64,000 bases of DNA from Faecalibacter bovis (GCF_017948305.1 NZ_CP072842.1:40001-104000); one strand, 5' to 3'; counted from the stretch's first letter, positions 52,620 through 62,069 are shown. Numbers and translations: made by a program. Notes: a model not told the origin generated them from the sequence alone.

Positions 52620-55226
52620 ATGAAGAAAAATTTTACGCTTGTCCTATCAGCGTTTATTTTGTCGTGTACTGCAAACGCACAAGATTACAATGCCATCATA
52701 GGAAGTCACCTTACAAAAACTACCCAGAACACTACTGATTTTCAAATTACTCAAAATGTTTTTAATGAAAAAACAAATGGAAATCAACTACATATTCAAA
52801 GAGTTTATCAGGGAATCCCAATTTATACAGCTTACGCAACTTACTTAGTAAAAAATAACCAAGTACAATGGGCTGCACAAAGCGAAATATTCGACGCGAA
52901 TTTAGGTTCGATAGAAACAACACCTCAATTGTCATTTGAACAAGCTGCTCAAAAATTAGCACAAACTGAAGGTTTAAATCTATATCAAGCGAAATCAACT
53001 GATACCAATACAACAAAGCAAGGAATTTATACTTTTACAGATCAAGCTCCTCAAATTAATTATTATATAGATGAAAATAAACAAGCTTATTTAGCTTATG
53101 TTTTCTTAGTTAAAATTAACAAAGACGAACATTTTGACTTATATGATGTTGTTGTAGATGCAAAAACTGGAACTGTTTTAGAAAAGCATAATCAAACATT
53201 ATCTTGTGGTTTCAATCACGATTCATTTGCTAATGAAAGTTTAGATACATTTAATAAATCTGAATGGGCTTGGTTATATGATGCTGAAGATGCTACAAAT
53301 GAGAATCCATCATACAATGTATTCAAACTCCCTGTTGAAGCTCCAACTTTTGGTGATAGAACAATCTACAACCAAGGTGCTTTTAATACGACAGCTTCTC
53401 CAAACGGATGGCATAATTTTGATGGTACAGAAAATACAATTACAAGAGGAAATAATACAAGAACAGTTCACGATCACGAATCTATAGGTTACCAAACTTA
53501 TTCAGGAGGTAATGCAACCACAACTGATTATGTAGACGGAGGTGTTAATAGAAACTTCGATTTCCCTGTTGATAGAAATACACATCCATACAATTATAAA
53601 GAAGCATCAGCTACGAACTTATTTTACATGTCTAACGTAATGCACGATATATTTTATCGTTATGGATTTACGGAAGAATTTGGAAATTTCCAGGCTGATA
53701 ATTACGGAAAAGGTGGTACAGGAAACGATCCTGTTATCTCATTAGCGCAGACAGGTTTTGCTTTAGGAGCAACAGATAATGCAACATTTTCTACACCATC
53801 AGATGGTGGACATCCACGTATGGCGATGTACTTATGGAGCCCGCCAACAACATTTGCTGGAAAACCATTGACTATAAATTCTCCAAGCGGAATTTCAGGT
53901 GATTATGAAGCTTTAGAAGGAGCTTTCTCTGCTCCATTACCAACTACTCCACTTACAAGAGATTTAGTTTTAGTTAGAAAAAATGAAACGACTGGAACTC
54001 CATACGATGCTTGTGGTACAATTTCTAATCCAAGCGAAGTAAATGGAAAAATTGCGGTAGTATTACGTGGAGATTGTAGTTTTGTTGAAAAAGTACAAAA
54101 TGCACAAGATGCAGGTGCAGAAGGTGTTATTGTTGTAAATAACGTTGCCGGATCAATAAGTATGGGTGGAGAATCTACTACAATTACAATTCCAGCAATA
54201 TCAGTTACTAATACGATCGGAAATCCAATTGTTTCTAATTTAGAAAGTAACACTGTAGTAAATGGAACGATTAAATTTATTGACATTCCTTATATTGACG
54301 GAAGTTTTGATAATGGAATCGTTGCTCACGAATACGGACACGGAATCTCAACTCGTTTAACTGGTCCACGTACAAATTCTGCTTGTTTAAGTAATACAGA
54401 ACAAATGGGTGAAGGTTGGTCTGATTTCTTTGGATTAATGATTACTCAATTACCTACAGATACAGCAACTAAAAACAGAGGAATTGGTACATTTGCTGTA
54501 AATCAAGCGACAACTGGTCGTGGAATTCGTCCTACTCCATATACTACAAACATGTCAGTGAACCCAGTAACTTATGCAAATGTTGCAAGTTACGGTAACA
54601 ACGATTCGCCACACCGTACAGGATATGTGTGGGCAACTATGTTATGGGATTTAAACTGGAAGATGATTGAAAATTATGGATTTACACCAGATTTATTAAA
54701 TGGTAATGCTGGTAATACGAAAGCATTAGATTTAGTTATGGAAGGTTTAAGATTACAACCATGTCGTCCAGGATTTGTTGATGGTAGAGATGCAATCTTA
54801 GCTGCTGACGTAGCATTAAATGAAGGAGCTAACCAATGTGATATTTGGTCAGTATTTGCTCGTCGTGGTTTAGGATATTCTGCTGATCAAGGTTCTTCAA
54901 ACAGTAGAATTGACGGAACTGCAGCATTTGATATGCCACCAGCTGAAGTATTAAATTGTGAATTAAAAACAACTGATATTAAAGACGAATCTTTCAAATT
55001 ATTCCCTAATCCAGCTAAAGATATTGTTCATTTCTATGATGATTCTTTAACAGGAAAAATCAAAGTTGAGATTGTGGATATGGTTGGACGCGTTGTTTCA
55101 TCAGAAAATGTTGAATTACAAAATAACAGAAATTCAATTAACACTGCTAACTTACCAAAAGGAGTTTACGTTTTAAAATTCCATACAAGTAACGGTACAG
55201 TTTCTAAGAAATTAATTAAGAACTAA
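52620..55226 (+). CDS. Secreted M36 (fungalysin) metallopeptidase with type IX secretion tail
   Basis: An 868-aa protein with a signal peptide (about 1-21), a propeptide domain (about 30-200), an M36 catalytic domain, a PA (protease-associated) insert (about 430-555) and a C-terminal sorting domain. The zinc motif is HEYGH (in IVAHEYGHGISTRL, about 568-580), with EGWSDFFG holding the third ligand Glu region. The end (SFKLFPNPAKDIVHFY...LPKGVYVLKFHTSNGTVSKKLIKN) is a type A T9SS sorting signal. It likely degrades host or environmental proteins after surface release. Confidence 0.96.
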   Translation: MKKNFTLVLSAFILSCTANAQDYNAIIGSHLTKTTQNTTDFQITQNVFNEKTNGNQLHIQRVYQGIPIYTAYATYLVKNNQVQWAAQSEIFDANLGSIETTPQLSFEQAAQKLAQTEGLNLYQAKSTDTNTTKQGIYTFTDQAPQINYYIDENKQAYLAYVFLVKINKDEHFDLYDVVVDAKTGTVLEKHNQTLSCGFNHDSFANESLDTFNKSEWAWLYDAEDATNENPSYNVFKLPVEAPTFGDRTIYNQGAFNTTASPNGWHNFDGTENTITRGNNTRTVHDHESIGYQTYSGGNATTTDYVDGGVNRNFDFPVDRNTHPYNYKEASATNLFYMSNVMHDIFYRYGFTEEFGNFQADNYGKGGTGNDPVISLAQTGFALGATDNATFSTPSDGGHPRMAMYLWSPPTTFAGKPLTINSPSGISGDYEALEGAFSAPLPTTPLTRDLVLVRKNETTGTPYDACGTISNPSEVNGKIAVVLRGDCSFVEKVQNAQDAGAEGVIVVNNVAGSISMGGESTTITIPAISVTNTIGNPIVSNLESNTVVNGTIKFIDIPYIDGSFDNGIVAHEYGHGISTRLTGPRTNSACLSNTEQMGEGWSDFFGLMITQLPTDTATKNRGIGTFAVNQATTGRGIRPTPYTTNMSVNPVTYANVASYGNNDSPHRTGYVWATMLWDLNWKMIENYGFTPDLLNGNAGNTKALDLVMEGLRLQPCRPGFVDGRDAILAADVALNEGANQCDIWSVFARRGLGYSADQGSSNSRIDGTAAFDMPPAEVLNCELKTTDIKDESFKLFPNPAKDIVHFYDDSLTGKIKVEIVDMVGRVVSSENVELQNNRNSINTANLPKGVYVLKFHTSNGTVSKKLIKN

Positions 55227-55251
55227 TTCTTATAAATTTATAACAACTAAA

Positions 55252-55273
55252 AAGCCACTCAATTGAGTGGCTT
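55252..55273. terminator. Bidirectional terminator, identical palindrome to 15229-15250
   Basis: AAGCCACTCAA-TTGAGTGGCTT is a perfect 22-bp palindrome with A/T runs each side. It lies between the convergent M36 and HMA genes. Confidence 0.9.
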
Positions 55274-55289
55274 TTTTATTTAAAATATT

Positions 55290-55679
55290 TTAGTGTTTAT
55301 GATTTGAATGATCTTCTTTTTTAGGTAATTCGTTAGACGTACCTTCTAATTCACGATCATATAAACAACAGCTATGTAAAGATTGATACACTTTTTCATC
55401 AGCTAACTTTTCATTTGTATCGTGACCAACTGCAACAATTGCATCTTCAACAACCTCTAAATTATTTTTCTTTTCGTTTAAAATAATTCTCAACGTTTGC
55501 GAATCAGCATTCCAATCTGCAGTTTTTACCCCAGATACGCTATAAGCAGCTTTTTCAATTCGTTCTTTACACATTCCACAATTACCTTTAACATGTAATT
55601 CGTGCTTTGCATTTTTATTTTGTGCTTGCGCACTAATTCCCATAACAGCAACTAATGCTATTGAAAGTAATGTTTTCAT
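55290..55679 (-). CDS. Secreted heavy-metal-binding (HMA-domain) protein
   Basis: A 129-aa protein with signal peptide (about 1-20) and an HMA domain in which GNCGMCKERIEKAA (about 33-46) holds the metal-binding CxxC pair. The C-terminus adds CCLYDREL and a His-rich end (KKEDHSNHKH), further candidate metal ligands. It probably handles copper or another soft metal in the periplasm. It is the last of three genes that start with the HYC_CC_PP protein and a TonB receptor. Confidence 0.88.
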   Translation of the reverse strand: MKTLLSIALVAVMGISAQAQNKNAKHELHVKGNCGMCKERIEKAAYSVSGVKTADWNADSQTLRIILNEKKNNLEVVEDAIVAVGHDTNEKLADEKVYQSLHSCCLYDRELEGTSNELPKKEDHSNHKH

Positions 55680-55732
55680 ATTATTATTATTTGTTTTGTT
55701 TTATTAATCAAAATATTAAATTAATCTTTATC

Positions 55733-57970
55733 CTATTTTATACTAAATCGTAAACCTGCATAAAACATTTGTCCAAAAATTGGCGCGTACACAACGGTAC
55801 TGTCAAAATTAGAATCAAAAGGATTATCAACAGCTAAAATTACGCGATGTTGTTGATAATTTGTGATGTTTTCACCACCGACATAAACTTCAAAAGTATC
55901 AGAAAATACACGAGTAATTTGTGCGTTAATCGTTCCAAAAGGATTTGAATATTCACCTAATTGATTTTCTGGTAAATTATCAGAAGTATTAGGTAATCGC
56001 TGTTTTCCGATCCAATTATACGTCATATCAAAACGCCAATATTTTCCATTTCTTTCGTGAGTTTGATATTCTGCATTTGCAAAGAAACGATGTTTTGCTT
56101 GCAATGGTTTTTCCAAACGACCATTTTCATAATCAGTTTGTATATCATAATGTTTGTACGCTGCGCGAATATTAAAATTATGAAATGGATTATAATTAAA
56201 ATCAAATTGAAACGAATTTGCAAACGATTCTCCATCTAAATTATAAAATCGAACTTGACGAGCTGAATAATCAATATCTGTAACAATTTGATTCTCGAAA
56301 TCAGTTCGGTAAAAATCAGCAGTTACGTCTGCATTTCTTCCAAATAATGTAAACTTTTGAGAAAGACTAATTCCATAATTCCATGCGATTTCAGGATCTA
56401 AACCATAGATCTCACCTCCTTGCCCAATAATATTAAAATTTCTTGCTGAAGCAAACAAATTTTGATTTTCTGCAAAAATATTGTTGATTCGTTTTCCTCT
56501 ACCAACTGAAGCTTTGATCGTTGTGTTTTCCCAAGGCGTGTAACGTGTATGAATACGTGGCGTTACGAAAACTCCCATTCGATTATGATAATCTAAACGA
56601 CCACCAACGATGGCGTTAAAATTCTTCAAATTATCGTACGTGTATTCAAAAAATACTCCTGCCGAATTATCTATACGGTTAAACTCTTGTACATTTGGCA
56701 ACATTGTAAATTCTTCAAATTTATCCCAAGTAAAACTTGCTCCAGTCGAGAATTTATTTTTTGTATTACCTAAAATCGAGTTAAAAATAAAATTTGAATA
56801 AAAACTTTGATGACTCGCATTATACTCATTTAAACCAAAGTAAGATTCTTGATTATAATAACTATAAGCCGTTTGTAACCCCATACTTTGAAAAGGCATT
56901 TCAGGGAAAACGTAACCTAATTTAGCTGAAACATCTACTTTATCCGTCGCGATTTCAGATCCCCAATACGTTTGTGAATAACGATGTTTACGTTGATCAA
57001 AATCTTTTTGACCACCTTGTTTTAAATCTGTTAAATATCGTCCCGAAATAAATGCAACAACTCCCTTTTCAGGATTTGTGTATTGCCAACGATTCATGAT
57101 ATTCACTTGATTTCCCATTGGATTATCCAAAAAGCCATCCTCATTCATATCATTTTCTTTTGTACGCGCATTTCCATGTAAAAATAAAGAGGTTGCCCAT
57201 TTATCTGAAACCTTTTTATTTAAATGAACATTAGCTTCGTAACGAGAATCTGTCGAACCAAATAAATTAACAAATAATGGGATATCATTCGCAGGCTTGA
57301 TTAATTCAGTATTAATCTGCCCAGAAATACTTTCATATCCATTCACTACGGTTCCTGCTCCTTTTGTTACTTGAATACTTTCTACCCAAGTTCCTGGAGT
57401 AAAACTTAAACCAAAAGCTTGTGAAGCACCTCGCACAGAAGGTATATTTTCTTCTGCAATTAAAATATATGGAGATGTTAAACCTAACATTTTAATTTGC
57501 TTATTTCCTGTAACAGCGTCAGAGAAATTAACATCTATTGAAGGATTTGTTTCAAAAGATTCGGCCAAATTACAACAAGCTGCTTTCAATAATTCTTTAC
57601 TTGTCATAACAGACATATTTGTAGCGCCCGTTGACTTTCGTATAGAATTTCGTGTATCTGTAATTTTTACCTCTTGTAATGTATTTTCTTCAATCGGAAG
57701 AATAGAAAATGTAATCGTCTGAAACTCGTTTTGACTTGGATTAAAAGTCATATTTTGATTTTCATAAAACACTTCTAATTCACCATCAACCGAAGCGATT
57801 TCAAATTCACCATTTTCATTTGTAAGTGTAGAAATTGTTGTCGATTTCCAGATTACCTCAGCACCAATCAACGGCTGATTATTTTGATCCACAACTTTAC
57901 CTTTTAAAACATCTTGCGCAAAGGCAAACGCAGCACTCAATACTAAAATTGGAGTGATTATCTTTTTCAT
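55733..57970 (-). CDS. TonB-dependent receptor, metal-linked operon
   Basis: A 745-aa outer membrane protein with signal peptide (MKKIITPILVLSAAFAFAQ), a carboxypeptidase-like domain (about 22-90, KGKVVDQNNQPLIGAEVIWKS), a plug (about 105-215) with AACCNLAESFETNPSIDVNF, and a barrel ending FYAGLRFSIK. The plug has a cysteine pair, AACC, unusual in this place and also seen in copper-linked receptors of this phylum. The flanking HMA and cysteine-rich proteins suggest copper as cargo. This is an inference. The last strand ends in an aromatic/hydrophobic pattern. Confidence 0.9.
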   Translation of the reverse strand: MKKIITPILVLSAAFAFAQDVLKGKVVDQNNQPLIGAEVIWKSTTISTLTNENGEFEIASVDGELEVFYENQNMTFNPSQNEFQTITFSILPIEENTLQEVKITDTRNSIRKSTGATNMSVMTSKELLKAACCNLAESFETNPSIDVNFSDAVTGNKQIKMLGLTSPYILIAEENIPSVRGASQAFGLSFTPGTWVESIQVTKGAGTVVNGYESISGQINTELIKPANDIPLFVNLFGSTDSRYEANVHLNKKVSDKWATSLFLHGNARTKENDMNEDGFLDNPMGNQVNIMNRWQYTNPEKGVVAFISGRYLTDLKQGGQKDFDQRKHRYSQTYWGSEIATDKVDVSAKLGYVFPEMPFQSMGLQTAYSYYNQESYFGLNEYNASHQSFYSNFIFNSILGNTKNKFSTGASFTWDKFEEFTMLPNVQEFNRIDNSAGVFFEYTYDNLKNFNAIVGGRLDYHNRMGVFVTPRIHTRYTPWENTTIKASVGRGKRINNIFAENQNLFASARNFNIIGQGGEIYGLDPEIAWNYGISLSQKFTLFGRNADVTADFYRTDFENQIVTDIDYSARQVRFYNLDGESFANSFQFDFNYNPFHNFNIRAAYKHYDIQTDYENGRLEKPLQAKHRFFANAEYQTHERNGKYWRFDMTYNWIGKQRLPNTSDNLPENQLGEYSNPFGTINAQITRVFSDTFEVYVGGENITNYQQHRVILAVDNPFDSNFDSTVVYAPIFGQMFYAGLRFSIK

Positions 57971-58054
57971 ATTATCTTTTTCGTACGTTAAAAAATTGCA
58001 TAGATTACCCGATTCGATAATTTATCTCATCGAGAATAGCTGAAATACAACTTT

Positions 58055-58507
58055 TTAAATTTCGTAGAAAACTAATTTCTTATGTAATATATATATTGGA
58101 GGAGCATTAGATTCTACGTAAAAATCTAAATACTTTTGGAAAGTAATAACTGAATCTTTAACCGAAAATTCAATTTCTTTAACAACAGGAAATTCCTGAA
58201 AAACGATCGGATTTACCTTTAAAACATCAACCGTTTGTTGGTCTTGAAGATCATCTGCGTAAGCTATATCTTTACAGCAATCATCGTCTTTTTCTGGCTT
58301 TTCCTCTGGAATTTCGCAATGTTTAGTTTCTTTTTTTTCAGCGCAACATGAAGTTGGCATTTGCATTTTACAAATTTTATTATCAAAGTGATTTAACTTT
58401 ACGTTTTCCACCTGACCTTGACAAAAATGCATAGAAAATGCGACACTTAAATTGGAAACAATCAATAGAAGTGACAATACAAATCGGATGTAATTTTGCA
58501 TTTTCAT
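58055..58507 (-). CDS. HYC_CC_PP-family cysteine-rich secreted protein
   Basis: A 150-aa protein with signal peptide (about 1-24, ending AFS) and three conserved marks of the HYC_CC_PP family: MHFCQGQVENV (HxC form), a CC pair in PTSCCAEKK with a second in DDCCKD, and the PP end PPIYILHKKLVFYE. Members lie upstream of metal-linked TonB receptors. It starts the three-gene operon with the receptor and HMA protein. A second ATG at 58501 is an alternative start. Its biochemical role is not established; metal sensing or binding is plausible. Confidence 0.85.
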   Translation of the reverse strand: MKMQNYIRFVLSLLLIVSNLSVAFSMHFCQGQVENVKLNHFDNKICKMQMPTSCCAEKKETKHCEIPEEKPEKDDDCCKDIAYADDLQDQQTVDVLKVNPIVFQEFPVVKEIEFSVKDSVITFQKYLDFYVESNAPPIYILHKKLVFYEI

Positions 58508-58512
58508 TGGAA

Positions 58513-58520
58513 CAAAGTTA
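58513..58520 (-). promoter_or_regulatory. -7 promoter box of the metal-linked operon
   Basis: The minus strand reads TAACTTTG, exact TAnnTTTG, with five bases before the first ATG at 58507; TTTG at 58544-58547 is a possible -33 element. The message would be leaderless or use the ATG at 58501. Confidence 0.55.
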
Positions 58521-58658
58521 ATAAAATTGATTTATAATCTTATCAAACTTTTATTTTTAGAATTTATCTGTAAAAAATGAATCATTTCATCCCTTATTCC
58601 TTTTCATTAGTCGTTAAAATTCCTTAAAATTGCATTTTAAATTGAACACACATATATT

Positions 58659-60194
58659 ATGTCAGAAGATATTTTCAAGAAGGTCATTTCACACGCAAAA
58701 GAGTATGGATTTATTTTCCAATCGAGTGAGATTTATGATGGATTATCAGCAGTTTATGATTACGGTCAAAACGGAGCTGAATTAAAAAACAATATCAAAC
58801 AATATTGGTGGAAAGCAATGGTACAAATGAACGAGAATATCGTTGGTATCGATTCTGCAATTTTCATGCACCCTACTACTTGGAAGGCTTCTGGACACGT
58901 TGATGCATTTAATGATCCATTAATTGATAATAAAGATTCTAAAAAACGTTACCGCGCTGATGTTTTAATTGAAGATCATTGTGCGAAAATCGAAGCAAAA
59001 ATTGACAAAGAAGTTGCTAAAGCTGCAAAACGTTTTGGTGATGCTTTTGATAAAAACGAATTTATCTCTACAAACGCTAGAGTTTTAGAATATCAAAATC
59101 AAATCAATACAATTTTAGCTCGCATGGGAAAATCATTAGAAAATAATGATTTAGAAGATGTAAAAGCTTTAATTGAAGAATTGGAAATTGCTGATCCAAT
59201 GACAGGTTCTAAAAACTGGACAGAAGTTCGTCAATTTAACTTAATGTTCGGAACTAAATTAGGAGCAACTGCTGACCAAGCAATGGATTTATATTTACGT
59301 CCTGAAACTGCACAAGGTATTTTCTTAAACTACCTAAACGTACAGAAAACTGGACGTATGAAGTTACCTTTCGGGATTGCACAAATTGGTAAAGCTTTCA
59401 GAAATGAAATTGTAGCTCGTCAATTTATTTTCCGTCAACGTGAGTTTGAACAAATGGAAATGCAATTTTTCGTAAAACCAGGAACTGAATTAGAATGGTA
59501 CGAAAAATGGAAAGAAACACGTATTAAGTGGCACCGCGCTTTAGGTTTAGGTGATGATAACTATCGTTTCCACGACCACGAAAAATTAGCACACTATGCA
59601 AATGCTGCTGCTGATATTGAGTTTAAATTCCCATTCGGATTTAAAGAATTAGAAGGAATCCACTCGCGTACAGATTTCGATTTAAAAGCACACGAACAAC
59701 ATTCAGGTAAAAAGATTCAATTCTTCGATAACGAAACAAATGAATCTTACGTTCCTTATGTCGTTGAAACTTCAGTTGGTTTAGACCGTATGTTCTTATC
59801 AATTTTCTCTAATTCATTAAAAGAAGAAGTTTTAGAAGATGGATCTGAACGTGTAGTTTTATCATTACCACCTGCATTAGCGCCAGTAAAAGCAGCTGTA
59901 TTACCATTAGTTAAAAAAGATGGTTTACCAGAATTTGCTGAGCAAATCTTAAAGAAATTACGTTTAGATTTCAACGTTTCTTACGAAGAAAAAGATTCTA
60001 TCGGAAAACGTTATCGTCGTATGGATGCAGTTGGAACACCTTTCTGTATTACTGTTGATCATGATTCTTTAAATGACAACACTGTTACTTTACGTTACCG
60101 TGATACAATGGAACAAAAACGTGTTGCTGTAGAGGATTTAGCACAAATCATCGATAAAGAAGTAAACATGAAATATTTGTTAGAGCAAATCTAA
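58659..60194 (+). CDS. glyS: Glycine--tRNA ligase (alpha2 type)
   Basis: This class II enzyme charges tRNA-Gly with glycine. The 511-aa single-chain form has motif 2 (FRNEIVARQFIFRQREFEQMEMQFF, about 248-272), motif 3 in YVVETSVGLDRMFLS (about 367-381) and a C-terminal anticodon-binding domain (about 400-511, ending EVNMKYLLEQI). This is the archaeal/eukaryote-like alpha2 form, found in many Bacteroidota, not the alpha2beta2 type. It is monocistronic and ends at a strong terminator. Confidence 0.97.
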   Translation: MSEDIFKKVISHAKEYGFIFQSSEIYDGLSAVYDYGQNGAELKNNIKQYWWKAMVQMNENIVGIDSAIFMHPTTWKASGHVDAFNDPLIDNKDSKKRYRADVLIEDHCAKIEAKIDKEVAKAAKRFGDAFDKNEFISTNARVLEYQNQINTILARMGKSLENNDLEDVKALIEELEIADPMTGSKNWTEVRQFNLMFGTKLGATADQAMDLYLRPETAQGIFLNYLNVQKTGRMKLPFGIAQIGKAFRNEIVARQFIFRQREFEQMEMQFFVKPGTELEWYEKWKETRIKWHRALGLGDDNYRFHDHEKLAHYANAAADIEFKFPFGFKELEGIHSRTDFDLKAHEQHSGKKIQFFDNETNESYVPYVVETSVGLDRMFLSIFSNSLKEEVLEDGSERVVLSLPPALAPVKAAVLPLVKKDGLPEFAEQILKKLRLDFNVSYEEKDSIGKRYRRMDAVGTPFCITVDHDSLNDNTVTLRYRDTMEQKRVAVEDLAQIIDKEVNMKYLLEQI

Positions 60195-60213
60195 TTTCAT
60201 TTTAAATAATTTA

Positions 60214-60246
60214 AAAACGCCTTGAAATTTTTTTAAGGCGTTTTTT
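60214..60246 (+). terminator. Terminator after glyS
   Basis: AAAACGCCTT (60214-60223) pairs with AAGGCGTTTT (60235-60244), followed by a T-run. Confidence 0.9.
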
Positions 60247-60275
60247 ATTTTACTATATTGTAAATAAAACTTTAT

Positions 60276-60626
60276 ATGAAATCATTAATTATAAAATTAT
60301 TAATATCTGCATTAGTATTATTACTTGGAGATTTTTTAATGGACAGTGTCACGATTAGTCCTTACTATTACGCAATTATTTTAGCTGTAATTTTAGGCGT
60401 ATTAAATAGTTTTGCTAAACCAATTTTGAAGATTCTAGCTTTTCCATTAACTATCCTAACATTAGGTTTATTCTCCTTCGTAATTTCTGCTTGTATCATT
60501 TTATTAGCTGACGGATTAATGGGAACACATTTTGAAACTACTGGATTTTGGTCAGCATTAGGATTTAGTTTATTAATCAGTATTTTGAATACAATTGTTG
60601 ATATGTTAATGCCTGATAGAGAATAA
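60276..60626 (+). CDS. Holin-like small membrane protein (phage_holin_4_2/YvlD family), first copy
   Basis: A 116-aa protein of four membrane segments. The family signature runs from PYYYAIILAVILGVLNSFAKPI (about 28-49) to FPLTILTLGLFSFVISACIIL (about 55-75). Despite the holin name the family is chromosomal and widespread; no phage genes are near. A paralogue follows 57 bases later, so the pair is a tandem duplication within one transcript. The function is unknown. Confidence 0.85.
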   Translation: MKSLIIKLLISALVLLLGDFLMDSVTISPYYYAIILAVILGVLNSFAKPILKILAFPLTILTLGLFSFVISACIILLADGLMGTHFETTGFWSALGFSLLISILNTIVDMLMPDRE

Positions 60627-60683
60627 AATCAATATAGATTTGGCAGAATATTTGATATTGAAAAATTATAAAACCTATTTATT

Positions 60684-61028
60684 ATGAATTTCATTATCAA
60701 TTTATTAATCTCTGCATTAGTAGTTTTTGGATTAGCCAATTTAATGCCAGGCGTATCTATCAATGGTTATGGTACTGCAATCATCGTAGCTCTTATTATT
60801 GGACTTTTAAACGCCTTTGTAAGGCCAATTTTATCCATTTTAAGTTTACCAATTACCATACTTACATTAGGACTTTTTTCATTTGTAATAACAGCAGTTA
60901 TTATTTTAATAGCAAGTGCAATTATGGGCGATAGTTTTCATGTAGACGGATTCTGGTACGCACTCTTATTTGGTGTTGTTTTAGGAATTGTAAATTCAAT
61001 TATCGGATCATTTGTTACAAACGATTAA
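60684..61028 (+). CDS. Holin-like small membrane protein, second copy
   Basis: A 114-aa paralogue of the preceding protein, with the same layout: GYGTAIIVALIIGLLNAFVRPI and LPITILTLGLFSFVITAVIIL. The shared LTILTLGLFSFVI-type core shows clear common descent. It ends at a bidirectional terminator. Its tail (SFVTND) differs from the first copy (MLMPDRE), so the copies may have diverged in role. Confidence 0.85.
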   Translation: MNFIINLLISALVVFGLANLMPGVSINGYGTAIIVALIIGLLNAFVRPILSILSLPITILTLGLFSFVITAVIILIASAIMGDSFHVDGFWYALLFGVVLGIVNSIIGSFVTND

Positions 61029-61040
61029 AAATTATAAATA

Positions 61041-61073
61041 AAAAAGCCTGAACAATTTGTTCAGGCTTTTTTA
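61041..61073. terminator. Bidirectional terminator
   Basis: AAAAGCCTGAACA pairs with TGTTCAGGCTTTT with flanking A/T runs, between the convergent holin-like and hemF genes. Confidence 0.9.
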
Positions 61074-61088
61074 TTTATATATTAACTA

Positions 61089-61991
61089 TTAAATCCAATC
61101 TTTTGGATGCATTAGTACATCTACTAATTTCGCTTCTGGAGAACCAGCTTCTGGATGATGATTATAATGCCATTGTACATGTTTAGGCAAACTCATCAAA
61201 ATTGACTCGATACGACCATTCGTTTTTAATCCGAAAATTGTACCTCTATCATGAATTAAATTAAACTCAACATAACGTCCTCTACGGATTTCTTGCCATT
61301 GCTTTTGAGTTTCAGAATATTCATCTTTGATATGTTTTTCAACAATTGGAACATAAGCTTCTAAGAAAGAATTTCCAACTTCTGTTACAAAATCATACCA
61401 ATTCTCAATAGGCATTTCTTCCGTTGGCTTTAGGTAATCGAAAAATAAACCACCTACACCTCTTGCTTCTTCTCTATGGGTATTCCAAAAATATTTATCA
61501 CATTCGTGCTTATATTTTGCATAAAAAGCTTCGTTATGTTTATCGCAACTATTTTTACAAACCGAATGCCAATGGATTACATCTTCTTCTACCAAGTAAT
61601 ATGGTGTTAAATCTTGTCCACCACCAAACCATTGATCTACTACATTACCTTCGGCATCGTACATTTCAAAATATCTCCAATTTGCATGAGTTGTAGGAAT
61701 ATGTGGATTTTTTGGATGGATTACTAAACTTAAACCACAAGCAAAAAATTGTCCCGAAGAAACGTTTAATGCTTTTTGCATTGTTTCCGGAAGCTCACCA
61801 TAAACTTTAGAAATATTTACACCACCTTTTTCAAAAACAGCACCATCGTCTAGTACACAAGTTAAACCGCCGCCGCCACCATCTCGAGTCCATTCGTCTT
61901 TCAAAAATTTGGCTTTCCCATCTACTGCTTCAAGCTCAGCAATAATTCTTTGCTGAAGATCTTGTATATATTGAAAAAATTGATCTTTCAT
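61089..61991 (-). CDS. hemF: Oxygen-dependent coproporphyrinogen III oxidase
   Basis: HemF decarboxylates coproporphyrinogen III to protoporphyrinogen IX using oxygen, in haem synthesis. The 300-aa protein has the signature WFGGGQDLTPYYL (about 121-133), KFLKDEWTRDGGGGGLTCVL at the N-terminus and FNLIHDRGTIFGLKTNGRIESILMSLP (about 246-272). All are typical, and the length is usual. Its presence implies aerobic haem synthesis. It is monocistronic with an exact -7 box (TATATTTG) at 62005-62012. Confidence 0.97.
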   Translation of the reverse strand: MKDQFFQYIQDLQQRIIAELEAVDGKAKFLKDEWTRDGGGGGLTCVLDDGAVFEKGGVNISKVYGELPETMQKALNVSSGQFFACGLSLVIHPKNPHIPTTHANWRYFEMYDAEGNVVDQWFGGGQDLTPYYLVEEDVIHWHSVCKNSCDKHNEAFYAKYKHECDKYFWNTHREEARGVGGLFFDYLKPTEEMPIENWYDFVTEVGNSFLEAYVPIVEKHIKDEYSETQKQWQEIRRGRYVEFNLIHDRGTIFGLKTNGRIESILMSLPKHVQWHYNHHPEAGSPEAKLVDVLMHPKDWI

Positions 61992-62004
61992 TTAAACCTT
62001 TTTG

Positions 62005-62012
62005 CAAATATA
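62005..62012 (-). promoter_or_regulatory. -7 promoter box before hemF
   Basis: The minus strand reads TATATTTG, an exact TAnnTTTG box ending 13 bases before the hemF ATG. Confidence 0.6.
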
Positions 62013-62069
62013 GGAATCAATCTACAATTGTAATATTGAATTTTATGATGATGTGATAAGAATATAAAA

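Noticed and set aside
60276-61028. Holin-family proteins as evidence of a prophage
   Set aside because: No integrase, capsid, tail or lysis genes are nearby, and this family is common in chromosomes.
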